Shown here piece after piece: positions 1 through 5,919 of a DNA stretch of 5,940 bases. The notes beneath the pieces were generated by a model. It made no database searches. It was not told the DNA's origin and was given only the letters and a program-made list of their open reading frames with translations. The DNA is taken from positions 1 through 5,940 of the forward strand of contig CACZRK010000162.1 of assembly GCA_902783515.1 (NCBI GenBank), given 5' to 3'. This DNA comes from an uncultured Coriobacteriaceae bacterium. GTDB lineage: Bacteria > Actinomycetota > Coriobacteriia > Coriobacteriales > UMGS124. Within the stretch, counting starts at the first letter, position 1, and each line of letters begins with the position of its first letter. A program made the translations under genes and the position numbers.

Positions 1-2
1 CC

Positions 3-830
3 ATGGCATCCGAGAAGCTCAGCATCAACGTCATCGTCCCGTCCGCCGTCTGTGCCGCATCCGACGACGTGCGCACGGCGTATATAGACGCCCTGCGGCG
101 TGAAGTGAGGTCTGCCGCTGATGACGAGTCAGGCGCCGAGATCGTTCGCGTAAGCCTTATCGGCTGCACAGCCGCCACAGTGACGCTCGCGGGCTGGGTC
201 GGCCTCATCGACGACCTGGAGGCATCCTTTCCGGGTACGCGCGAAGCGAGGATGCGCATCGACATCTCACCCGAGCTTCTTGATACGAAGACCTGCGCCT
301 ACGCTTCCCGCTACCGCCTTGTCATCAACCTGCTGATGGACGGTCTGCTCGCGTCTTGTCACTGCACTGACGGCGCTCTTGACGTTGACAATGCGCTGGC
401 GCGCGCCATCTCGCTCATGACGCGCGAGCACATTTCCAACTGGGGGATGCAGCTCTGCGCCAATCGTCCCGCAGGTTCTGACGTCACAGACGCACATGCA
501 ACCCAACGTGCTCGCGTCGAGACGATCGTGCGCAAGACCCAACCGGGCTACGTGCGCTTCGTGGATGTCGATGCGGCAGATGCGGACATCAGTCTGCCGG
601 ACAGCCTCTCGCGTACGCTCGATGACGCGGGTTATGCTCCGTGCGGAGGCGGGCTCTACGCGCGCAAGCCGCTCTACGCGGCGTTCTTCGCACATGAGCC
701 AAACGTCATGGGCTTCGGGCTCGGCGCCCATACGTCCTTTTGCGGCGCGCGGTTCACGACGACCGACGACCTTGACCTGTACCTAAAACATGCCGGCACG
801 GCTGCAGACATCTATCGTCTGGACACGTAG
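3..830 (+). CDS. Degenerate HemN/HemW-like radical-SAM family protein, probable pseudoenzyme
   Basis: A 275-residue protein whose fold order matches the HemN/HemW (coproporphyrinogen oxidase-like) radical-SAM family. The N-terminal strand LSINVIVP (6-13) matches the family's LYIHIPF. AYIDALRREV (26-35) matches the helix after the cluster loop. MRIDISPELLD matches the EANP region, and the C-terminal part has the GFGLGAHTSF and DLDLYL motifs typical of the family. The active-site signature is missing. In CxxxCxxC the three cysteines fall on A15, A19 and D22, with one cysteine (C17) out of register. The SAM-binding GGGTP reads IGCTA (53-57). The protein is about 100 residues shorter than HemW and lacks its C-terminal domain. 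Catalysis by radical SAM chemistry is therefore unlikely; a binding or regulatory role is inference. ATG at 3 sits at the expected distance from the first strand, but the window edge hides any ribosome site, so a longer gene is possible. The stop is TAG at 828-830. Confidence 0.7.
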   Translation: MASEKLSINVIVPSAVCAASDDVRTAYIDALRREVRSAADDESGAEIVRVSLIGCTAATVTLAGWVGLIDDLEASFPGTREARMRIDISPELLDTKTCAYASRYRLVINLLMDGLLASCHCTDGALDVDNALARAISLMTREHISNWGMQLCANRPAGSDVTDAHATQRARVETIVRKTQPGYVRFVDVDAADADISLPDSLSRTLDDAGYAPCGGGLYARKPLYAAFFAHEPNVMGFGLGAHTSFCGARFTTTDDLDLYLKHAGTAADIYRLDT

Positions 831-856
831 CGAGCGTACCTGCTGACGTGTCCGCC

Positions 857-890
857 CGGCACGCACCGGCTTCGTGGCCCGTGCGTGCCG
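857..890 (+). terminator. GC-rich hairpin after the HemN-like gene, possible terminator
   Basis: Two perfect 10-nt arms, CGGCACGCAC (857-866) and GTGCGTGCCG (881-890), can extend past one C-C mismatch by three G-C pairs and a wobble pair to a 4-nt loop. It lies 26 nt after the stop of the upstream gene and before the symporter promoter, the usual place for a terminator. No T-tract follows, so it may be a U-less terminator of a high-GC genome or another RNA or DNA structure. The hairpin lies inside the long GTG-started version of the symporter frame, which argues against that start. Confidence 0.5.
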
Positions 891-927
891 AACCACGCGT
901 CCGCCCGCAACCCCTCCCCTCATGGCG

Positions 928-933
928 TACAAT
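928..933 (+). promoter_or_regulatory. Probable -10 element of the symporter gene
   Basis: TACAAT differs from the TATAAT consensus at one position and stands out in a GC-rich stretch. It would start transcription near 940 and give a leader of about 43 nt before the ATG at 983. The -35 position (about 905-910, CCGCAA) does not resemble TTGACA, so the call rests on the -10 alone. Confidence 0.4.
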
Positions 934-982
934 GGGTGATTCCCGACCCCATCCACCCCAAGAGGAAGCCAGGTCCCGGCCT

Positions 983-2515
983 ATGAACATGGACGCGATC
1001 GTCGCCGTCACGGATCGCATCGACACCGTGATGTACACGTACTTCTTGGTGTTCCTGCTGATCTTCTCCGGGCTGTACTTCACGATCCGCACCCGCGGCG
1101 TGCAGTTCAGGCTGATCAAGGACATGTTCTCCGCCATCACCGAGAAGCGTCACGAGCCGGGCAGGCGCGGCGTCTCAAGCTTTCAGGCCATGATGGTCTC
1201 CACGGCGAGCCGCGTCGGCACCGGCAACATCGCGGGCGTCGCCACGGCCATCGCCGTCGGCGGGCCGGGTGCCGTCTTCTGGATGTGGGTCATGGCGCTC
1301 GTCAGCAGCGCCTCCGCGTTCGTCGAGTCCACGCTCGCCCAGATCTGGAAGGTGCACAGCGGCCAGGGCGAGTTCCGCGGCGGGCCCGCCTATTACATTC
1401 AGCAGGCGCTGCACAGCCGCGCACTCGGCGTCGTGTTCTCGGTGTGCCTCATCCTGTGCTTCGGCATCGGCTTCAACGGCCTGCAGTCGTATAACATGAG
1501 CTCGTCGCTGGAGTACTACATCCCCGGGTATGCGCATACGGCCGGCCCCGTCGCCCTCGGCCTGCTGCTCGCGGTCGTGACCGGGTTTGTGCTGTTCGGC
1601 GGCACCCGGCGCATCAGCTTCATGACCTCGTACATCGTGCCGGCGATGGCGCTGCTCTACCTCGGCATGACCGTCGTCCTCATGGTCATGAACGTGCCCG
1701 AGATCCCCGCCGTGTTCGGCATGATCTTCCGTGAGGCCTTTGACGTCCAAGCGATCACGGGCGGCTTCGCCGGATCCATGATCGTGCAGGGCATCAAGCG
1801 CGGCCTGTTCTCCAACGAGGCGGGCATGGGATCGGCGCCGAACGCCGCGGCGGCCGCCTCGGTGTCGCACCCCGTCAAGCAGGGGCTCGTGCAGGTGCTC
1901 TCCGTGTTCATCGACACGCTGCTGATCTGCAGCTGCTCCGCCGTCATGATCATGCTGTACGTGCACAACAACACCGGAGTCATCGCGTGGGGCGGCGCGA
2001 CCGGGGCGGCCGCGCTCTCCAACATGCCGCTCGTGCAGGCAGCGATGCTCGACGGCTTCGGGCCGCTCGGCATCAACTTCATGACGCTCGCGATCTTCGC
2101 GTTCGCGTTCTCCAGCCTCATCGGCAACTACTTCTACGCTGAGGGCAACTTCCGCTTCATCACCAAGAGCAAGCCCGCGCTGGTGGTCTTCCGCATCGTG
2201 TGCTGCGTCGTCATCTTCTTCGGCGCGCAGTCCAACCTCACGCTCGCCTGGAACCTCGCGGACATCTTCATGGGGCTGCAGGCGACGGTCAACATCGTCG
2301 CGATCCTTCTGCTGGGCAAGTGGGCGATCGCGGCGCTGCGCGACTATGAGGAGCAGCGCCGCCAAGGGCTGGACCCGGTCTTTGAGGCGCGCAACTTCCC
2401 TGGCATGCCCGCCTGCGAGTGCTGGCACGAGACGCGCGAGGAGCTGGAGACCGCGACGCGTGCGGTGGAGGTCGAGGAGCGCGAGATGCGAGAGTCCGAG
2501 CAGGAGCTGGAGTAG
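983..2515 (+). CDS. Alanine/glycine:cation symporter (AGCS family, AlsT-like)
   Basis: A 510-residue inner-membrane carrier that imports a small neutral amino acid (alanine, glycine or possibly glutamine in this family) with Na+. Family hallmarks are GTGNIAGVA (79-87), GGPGAVFWMW (93-102), GGPAYY (133-138) and NEAGMGSAPNAAA from N278. About ten hydrophobic helices lie between residue 16 and about 450. The substrate cannot be fixed from sequence alone. The ATG at 983 (MNMDAIV) was chosen because family members begin just before the first helix. Upstream in-frame starts at 848 (GTG) and 932 (ATG) would add a Pro/Arg-rich stretch, cross the 857-890 hairpin, and overlap or precede the likely -10 element. 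The ribosome site is weak: AGAGGA at 961-966 is 16 nt from the ATG. The C-terminal 60 or so residues (452-510) are a charged, Glu/Arg-rich tail with a CEC motif (478-480), longer than usual. It is probably monocistronic; the next gene is convergent. Confidence 0.92.
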   Translation: MNMDAIVAVTDRIDTVMYTYFLVFLLIFSGLYFTIRTRGVQFRLIKDMFSAITEKRHEPGRRGVSSFQAMMVSTASRVGTGNIAGVATAIAVGGPGAVFWMWVMALVSSASAFVESTLAQIWKVHSGQGEFRGGPAYYIQQALHSRALGVVFSVCLILCFGIGFNGLQSYNMSSSLEYYIPGYAHTAGPVALGLLLAVVTGFVLFGGTRRISFMTSYIVPAMALLYLGMTVVLMVMNVPEIPAVFGMIFREAFDVQAITGGFAGSMIVQGIKRGLFSNEAGMGSAPNAAAAASVSHPVKQGLVQVLSVFIDTLLICSCSAVMIMLYVHNNTGVIAWGGATGAAALSNMPLVQAAMLDGFGPLGINFMTLAIFAFAFSSLIGNYFYAEGNFRFITKSKPALVVFRIVCCVVIFFGAQSNLTLAWNLADIFMGLQATVNIVAILLLGKWAIAALRDYEEQRRQGLDPVFEARNFPGMPACECWHETREELETATRAVEVEEREMRESEQELE

Positions 2516-2572
2516 CGCCGAGGGCGGGAGCCGGGCGGACCGGGCGACGGTGGGCGGCGGGGGTACGGATTC

Positions 2573-2820
2573 CGACGTTCGGGAGGGTTTGAGCGGGCTG
2601 GTGGGACAGTCCTGTACGAATCGGAGTGCTCCCATTCGCACACGCGTGCGTTCGGGAGCACTTTCGGCACAGGTTCGCACGAATGGGAGACTTCCGAGCG
2701 AGCCTCCGCACCGTCATCGGCGCCGCGGAGTCTCCCGATCGTCAAGGGCTGTACCTGCGCCCCCGCGAAATGCTCCCGAACGTGCGTTTCTGTTCCGCCA
2801 AAGCCTCCCGTTCGCGCAAA
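2573..2820. repeat. Cluster of seven CGNNYGGGAG repeats on both strands
   Basis: The 10-bp core occurs on the + strand at 2576-2585, 2649-2658 (both CGTTCGGGAG) and 2680-2689 (CGAATGGGAG). It occurs on the - strand at 2629-2638 (CGAATGGGAG), 2732-2741 (CGATCGGGAG), 2773-2782 (CGTTCGGGAG) and 2805-2814 (CGAACGGGAG). Flanks are partly shared: most copies are preceded by GYGC or similar and followed within a few bases by a T-rich TTT/TTC stretch and a G/C run, some ending in ACAG. An eighth, one-mismatch copy (CGAATCGGAG) lies at 2617-2626. Plus-oriented copies lie mostly left and minus-oriented copies mostly right of about 2710, so the whole region is a loose inverted repeat. Position between convergent 3' ends recalls REP/BIME-type extragenic elements; protein-binding sites or a decayed MITE are alternatives. 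Confidence 0.65.
2626..2661. repeat. Inverted pair of repeat units forming a hairpin
   Basis: GTGCTCCCATTCGCAC (2626-2641) and GTGCGTTCGGGAGCAC (2646-2661) are complementary at 13 of 16 positions around a 4-nt ACGC loop. The three unpaired positions are the variable triplet of the core and form a symmetric internal loop. The left arm can instead pair with CGAATCGGAG at 2617-2626 (one mismatch, only 2 nt between arms) or exactly with CGAATGGGAG at 2680-2689. Several competing folds are therefore possible. Confidence 0.55.
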
Positions 2821-2856
2821 CCCGTCCCGCCCCGCCCGTCCTACACGCGCGTCAGC

Positions 2857-3432
2857 CTAGTCCTGGTACACCCGCACGCGCGCGGACACGTCCTCCGCGG
2901 GCTTCTCGCCGGGCTCTGCCGCGATGCCGCCAAAGGGCATCTGCGCGACGAGACGCCAGTCGGCGGGGAGGCCAAGCAGGTCGCGCACGGCCTCATCGAT
3001 CACCGGGTTGTAGTGCTGCAGGTTCGCGCCGACGCCAAGCTCGCGCAGGGCGCCCCACACCGCGATCTGGAGCATGCCGTTGCTCTGCTGCGCCCAGACC
3101 GGGAAGTTCTCCGCGTAGCGGGGGAACTGCTCCTGCATGCCGGTGACGGTCGGCTCATGCGTGAAGTACAGCACGGTGCCCGCCGCGGCCTTGAAGCCGT
3201 CGATCTTCTCGCGCGCGACCTTGCCGCCAAACGCCTCGTAGATCGCGTCCCAGAGCGCGTCCTGTCGGGCGCCCGTCACGACGGCGACGCGCTGGCTGTG
3301 CATGTTGAACGCGTCCGGCACGAGCTCGGTGGCGCGGGTCACGGTGTCGATGACCGTCTGGACCGGCACCGGCAGCTCCTTGGTGAGCGCGTAGACGGTG
3401 CGGCGGGATGCGAGGGTGTCGATGATGCTCAT
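2857..3432 (-). CDS. Nitroreductase family protein, Frm2/Hbn1-like (COG3560 type)
   Basis: A 191-residue cytoplasmic flavoprotein that would use FMN and NAD(P)H to reduce nitro groups, quinones or similar electrophiles. The length fits the short Frm2/Hbn1-like branch. Visible family features are RRTVYAL (10-16), which begins the FMN phosphate region; PDAFNMHSQR (39-48), matching the SAFNxQxxR motif; GTVLYF in the middle; the NFPVWAQQSNGMLQ stretch; and GALRELGVGANLQHYNP, the branch's characteristic helix and loop. The natural substrate is unknown. ATG at 3432-3430 has a ribosome site AAAGGA (3441-3446 on the + strand) 8 nt upstream. It lies 78 nt downstream of the dioxygenase gene on the same strand with no clear promoter between, so cotranscription is likely. 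The stop is TAG at 2857-2859. Confidence 0.88.
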   Translation of the reverse strand: MSIIDTLASRRTVYALTKELPVPVQTVIDTVTRATELVPDAFNMHSQRVAVVTGARQDALWDAIYEAFGGKVAREKIDGFKAAAGTVLYFTHEPTVTGMQEQFPRYAENFPVWAQQSNGMLQIAVWGALRELGVGANLQHYNPVIDEAVRDLLGLPADWRLVAQMPFGGIAAEPGEKPAEDVSARVRVYQD

Positions 3433-3440
3433 GGCGTTCG

Positions 3441-3446
3441 TCCTTT
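3441..3446 (-). promoter_or_regulatory. Ribosome binding site of the nitroreductase gene
   Basis: AAAGGA on the minus strand, 8 nt before the ATG, supports the chosen start. The rest of the 78-nt gap up to the dioxygenase stop shows no -10/-35 pair and no terminator hairpin. Confidence 0.6.
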
Positions 3447-3510
3447 CGTCAGGGTGTGATGGTGTGTGCCATTCGGCGTCGGTGCGTGTCGTGCCCAGGC
3501 GTCCAGTTCC

Positions 3511-4341
3511 CTATGCGTCCAGGCCGAACGCATAGCTCGTCATGGACACTGATCCCTGCTGGCGCACGGCGTTAAAGACAAAGGAGCGCTCGCCCGCCGA
3601 GGCGCCGAGCACATAGAGCAGCGGGAGGAAGTGGTCCGGCGTCGGGACCGCGTAGCGCGCGTGCGGCAGGTGGGCGTAGTCGATGACGCCCGCGTCATCC
3701 CGCGCCTCCACGCGATCGCGGACCGCCGCGTCAAACGCGTCGGCGGCAGACGTGCCGTGCGGGTTGTCCCACTGGACCTCAAAGAGGTTGTGTACGACGT
3801 TGCCGCTCCCGAGCACGAGGTAGCCCTCGTCGCGCAGCGTCGCGAGCGCCCGCCCGACCTCGTAGCACTGGCGCGGCGCGAGCCCGTCGTCCACGCTCAT
3901 CTCCACGACGGGGACGTCCGCGTCGGGGAACATGTGCACGAGCGGCGTCCAGACGCCGTGGTCGATGCCCCATTCGTCATCGGCGCGCGCTGAGACGCCC
4001 GGCAGCCCCAGCACCCGACGGCCCAGCTCCGGGAACCCGGCTACCGGATACCGCAGGTCGTAGAGCGCCTGCGGGAAGCCGTACATGTCGTAGATCTGAC
4101 GGGGCTTCGCCGACGTCTGCACGCGCGTGCCGCCGTGCGAGTACCAGTGCGCGCTCACCGCGAGAATGGCGCGCGGCGTGCCGAAGTCGCGCCGGATGCG
4201 CGCGCCCATGGCGGCCAGGCCGTCGGTGAGCTCGTCGTGGTTGAGCGCGAGCATGGGGCTGCCGTGCCCGACGAAGACCGCCGGCATGCGCCTGCGCGCG
4301 GCGCCGTCGCCGCCTGATGACTGTTGCTGTCCCTCTGTCAT
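3511..4341 (-). CDS. ygiD: Class III extradiol dioxygenase, 4,5-DOPA dioxygenase (YgiD/DODA) family
   Basis: A 276-residue cytoplasmic enzyme of the LigB superfamily. Relatives open catechol rings, for instance DOPA between carbons 4 and 5, with O2 and a divalent metal. Expected metal or active-site histidines are all present: H26 in GHGSPM, H65 in SAHW, H184 in GSGNVVHNL and H237 in TPDHFLPLLY. The family's WGIDHGVWTPL (124-134) and FPDADVPVVEMS (138-149) are also intact. The physiological substrate in bacteria is generally uncertain. ATG at 4341-4339 has a strong AAGGAGG 5 nt upstream. It gives an 18-residue polar Gln/Ser/Gly/Arg leader before M19, where many relatives would begin; no comparable ribosome site precedes M19, so the longer form is preferred. 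It is the likely first gene of a two-gene unit with the nitroreductase, divergent from the CmpB-like gene. The stop is TAG at 3511-3513. Confidence 0.9.
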   Translation of the reverse strand: MTEGQQQSSGGDGAARRRMPAVFVGHGSPMLALNHDELTDGLAAMGARIRRDFGTPRAILAVSAHWYSHGGTRVQTSAKPRQIYDMYGFPQALYDLRYPVAGFPELGRRVLGLPGVSARADDEWGIDHGVWTPLVHMFPDADVPVVEMSVDDGLAPRQCYEVGRALATLRDEGYLVLGSGNVVHNLFEVQWDNPHGTSAADAFDAAVRDRVEARDDAGVIDYAHLPHARYAVPTPDHFLPLLYVLGASAGERSFVFNAVRQQGSVSMTSYAFGLDA

Positions 4342-4346
4342 GGATG

Positions 4347-4353
4347 CCTCCTT
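4347..4353 (-). promoter_or_regulatory. Strong ribosome binding site deciding the dioxygenase start
   Basis: AAGGAGG on the minus strand, 5 nt before the ATG at 4341. It is the best Shine-Dalgarno match in the window and selects the start with the 18-residue leader over M19 (codon at 4285-4287). Confidence 0.75.
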
Positions 4354-4490
4354 GATCGCGGCGTGCGGCGGAGGACGTGCTCCGTGCGCCTGATGTATGC
4401 CGGCTTGCCGACGCTTACGCTCACTCTACCCAGTCGGCGTATAACCTAGCGTCCTCGTATGTTTCGCGCGCCAGTCCCTCCACGTCTCGC

Positions 4491-4502
4491 CCACGTTCGT
4501 GG
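4491..4502. repeat. Perfect palindrome, possible operator
   Basis: CCACG-TT-CGTGG has 5-bp arms around two bases. It sits between copies of CCACGTCTCG at 4480-4489 and 4544-4553, whose first five bases equal the palindrome's left half. The spacing and shared half-site fit a transcription factor site, but this is inference from arrangement only. Confidence 0.3.
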
Positions 4503-4667
4503 TCAAAGGGTGCGGATGACCGGCGGGATCGCCTCCGTCCAGACCACGTCTCGGTCGAGGGGGTCAATCGTGCGCCCAGCGCGCGTCGACGCGTATCATG
4601 GCAGGCAAGCGTGCGGTACGGTCGCGTCGCGGTCGCGGCGACGCACGACGGGAACGCGAATGCGGAC

Positions 4668-4674
4668 GAGGGGA
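4668..4674 (+). promoter_or_regulatory. Ribosome binding site of the CmpB-like gene
   Basis: GAGGGGA lies 8 nt before the ATG at 4683, a normal spacing. It would be 20 nt from the next in-frame ATG at 4695, so it supports 4683 as the start and argues against the long upstream extension of the frame to 4377. Confidence 0.55.
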
Positions 4675-4682
4675 CGGTCGCG

Positions 4683-5777
4683 ATGGTTTTCGGGATGAGC
4701 GTGTACGAGGCGTGCGCCTACTTCCTGCTGTACGCGTTCCTCGGCTGGGTGGTCGAGGTCGCCTATCACGCCGTCGCCGTCGGTAAGGTCGTGAACCGTG
4801 GCTTCCTGAACGGCCCGCTCTGCCCCGTCTACGGGTTCGGCATGCTGGCCGTCATCGCGATGGGCAACGCCGTGAGCGCGCGCGGCGGCGTGGCGGCGCC
4901 CGAGACGACGCCCGTCTGGCTGCTCTTCCTCGGCGGCATGGCGCTGGCGACGGCGATTGAGCTCGTCGCGGGCTGGCTGCTGGACAAGCTCTTTCACACG
5001 CGCTGGTGGGACTACTCAGACAAGCCGCTCAACCTGCACGGCTACATCTGCCTCGAGTTCTCGCTGATCTGGGGCATCGCCATCGTGCTGGTCGTCCGCG
5101 AGCTCCATCCCCTGGTCGGCCAGCTCACCACGCATGTCATCCCGGAGCGCGTCGGGTGGCCGGTCATGGGCGTCCTCTACGCGGTCCTGCTCGTGGACGT
5201 GGTCGTCTCCGTCGCAACGGCGCATGGCATGGACCGCAGGCTGCATGAGCTCGACCGTCTGCGCGCGGCCATGCTCGTGCCAAGCGACGCGATGAGCAAG
5301 GTGATCGCGACCGGCACGATGCGCACGGCGCAGCACGCCCAGGAGCAGCGCCTGCAGATGACGCTCGCCGCCGACGAGCTGCGCGACCGTGCCGACCGGG
5401 ACAGGGACGAGATTGTCGAGAAGGTCGACGGCGTGCGGGAGCACCTTGAGGAGAAGGCCGACGCGTCCCGCGAGGCAGTCCGCGACCTGCGCGACGCCGA
5501 GGAGGAGCGAGCCCGTGCGCGCGCCGCTGGCGCGGACCTTGCGGAGGCGCAGCGCGCGTACCGCCGTCGCTACCACGAGCTCATGGACAGCCTCGCCGCG
5601 CACCGCGTTGCGGGCAGCGGCCGACTCGTCGCCGCGTTCCCGCACATGAAGCGCGACGGCGACGTGCGGTTTGGTGGCGCCGACGGCATCCTGCAGGAAC
5701 TGCGCGCGCAGCTTGAACGCCGCGCGCGGCCCGACGCGACGGGGCGGCCCGAGACGGGCGACCGCGCGGATTCGTGA
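4683..5777 (+). CDS. CmpB-like putative ABC-transporter type IV membrane protein (PF06541) with coiled-coil tail
   Basis: A 364-residue integral membrane protein. Residues 6-183 hold about five helices with the family's conserved stretches: YAFLGWVVEV (17-26), VNRGFLNGPLCPVYGFG (37-53), ATAIELVAGWLLD (89-101), TRWWDYSDKPLNLHGYICLE (106-125) and the following FSLIWGI. From about 190 to 300 it is a long, highly charged Arg/Glu/Asp/Ala helix, predicted by eye as a cytoplasmic coiled coil. It ends in RLVAAFPHMK (around 319-323) and ELRAQLERR, a C-terminal motif I associate with this family. Despite the family name, no ATPase partner is encoded nearby and transport has not been established, so the function is unknown. 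ATG at 4683 has GAGGGGA 8 nt upstream. The frame is open back to 4377, but that part is Arg/Ser-rich and unlike the family. The stop is TGA at 5775-5777. Confidence 0.87.
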   Translation: MVFGMSVYEACAYFLLYAFLGWVVEVAYHAVAVGKVVNRGFLNGPLCPVYGFGMLAVIAMGNAVSARGGVAAPETTPVWLLFLGGMALATAIELVAGWLLDKLFHTRWWDYSDKPLNLHGYICLEFSLIWGIAIVLVVRELHPLVGQLTTHVIPERVGWPVMGVLYAVLLVDVVVSVATAHGMDRRLHELDRLRAAMLVPSDAMSKVIATGTMRTAQHAQEQRLQMTLAADELRDRADRDRDEIVEKVDGVREHLEEKADASREAVRDLRDAEEERARARAAGADLAEAQRAYRRRYHELMDSLAAHRVAGSGRLVAAFPHMKRDGDVRFGGADGILQELRAQLERRARPDATGRPETGDRADS

Positions 5778-5842
5778 GACGGCACCCGACGACGAGCCGT
5801 CCGCGACGGCGCGAGACGCCCCCGTCGTCACCCGTCACCACG

Positions 5843-5882
5843 CAGGCCCCGCGGAGAGCATTCGCGCTCCCTGCGGGGCCTG
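5843..5882. terminator. Strong hairpin, probably bidirectional terminator
   Basis: Perfect 10-nt arms CAGGCCCCGC (5843-5852) and GCGGGGCCTG (5873-5882) continue into GGAGAGC / GCTCCCT, which pairs with one mismatch and a wobble, around a 6-nt ATTCGC loop. It begins 65 nt after the stop of the CmpB-like gene. No T-tract follows on either strand. Its symmetry and placement suit termination from both sides if a convergent gene lies to the right. Confidence 0.65.
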
Positions 5883-5919
5883 TCATCACATCCAGACGTC
5901 CGGACGTAACCTCGACGCG

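Larger units (their letters stand above)
2516..2856. other. Convergent intergenic region, no gene
   Basis: This 341-bp gap separates the 3' ends of the symporter (+) and the nitroreductase (-). Open frames that cross it read on antisense into neighbouring genes and resemble no protein I recognise. The first 50 bases are very G-rich. The rest holds the repeat cluster listed separately. No T-tract terminator is visible for either gene, so the repeats may serve as transcript ends. Confidence 0.6.
4342..4682. promoter_or_regulatory. Divergent control region between dioxygenase and CmpB-like genes
   Basis: These 341 bases separate two divergent genes and should hold both promoters. Candidates on the + strand are TATAAC (4440-4445) and TATCAT (4594-4599), neither with a convincing -35. 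On the minus strand only weak AT-richer spots (around 4395 and 4440) are seen. A perfect palindrome CCACGTTCGTGG lies at 4491-4502. The 10-mer CCACGTCTCG occurs at 4480-4489 and again at 4544-4553, all possible regulator sites. Frames running through here are Arg/Ser/Pro-rich and resemble no protein. Confidence 0.45.

Noticed and set aside
3..830. Frameshifted or decaying pseudogene of hemN/hemW
   Set aside because: The frame is open throughout and both N- and C-terminal family regions stay in register. The substitutions look like a maintained degenerate protein, although relaxed selection cannot be excluded from one sequence.
848..982. GTG-started upstream extension of the symporter frame
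   Set aside because: It would add 45 Pro/Arg-rich residues unlike the family, and it spans the 857-890 hairpin and the TACAAT element. The family start fits ATG at 983.
1175..2680. 501-codon minus-strand open frame across the symporter gene
   Set aside because: It is antisense to a clear membrane transporter and is a His/Asp/Arg/Glu-rich artefact of high-GC codon use, with no recognisable domain.
2573..2820. CRISPR array
   Set aside because: The repeats are only about 10 bp, lie on both strands, vary in sequence and are unevenly spaced; no cas gene is present.
2626..3459. 277-codon plus-strand open frame over the repeat cluster and nitroreductase
   Set aside because: Most of it is the antisense shadow of the nitroreductase; the translation lacks any family feature.
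4377..4682. Upstream extension of the CmpB-like frame
   Set aside because: The extra 102 residues are Arg/Ser-rich with no family similarity, while GAGGGGA precedes the ATG at 4683 at normal spacing.
5778..5801. Small hairpin GACGGC / GCCGTC just after the CmpB-like stop
   Set aside because: Six-base arms with a 12-nt loop are expected by chance in such GC-rich DNA; the hairpin at 5843-5882 is far stronger.
5016..5831. 271-codon minus-strand open frame over the CmpB-like gene
   Set aside because: It is an antisense shadow of the well-supported PF06541 protein, with skewed Arg/Ala/Val composition.
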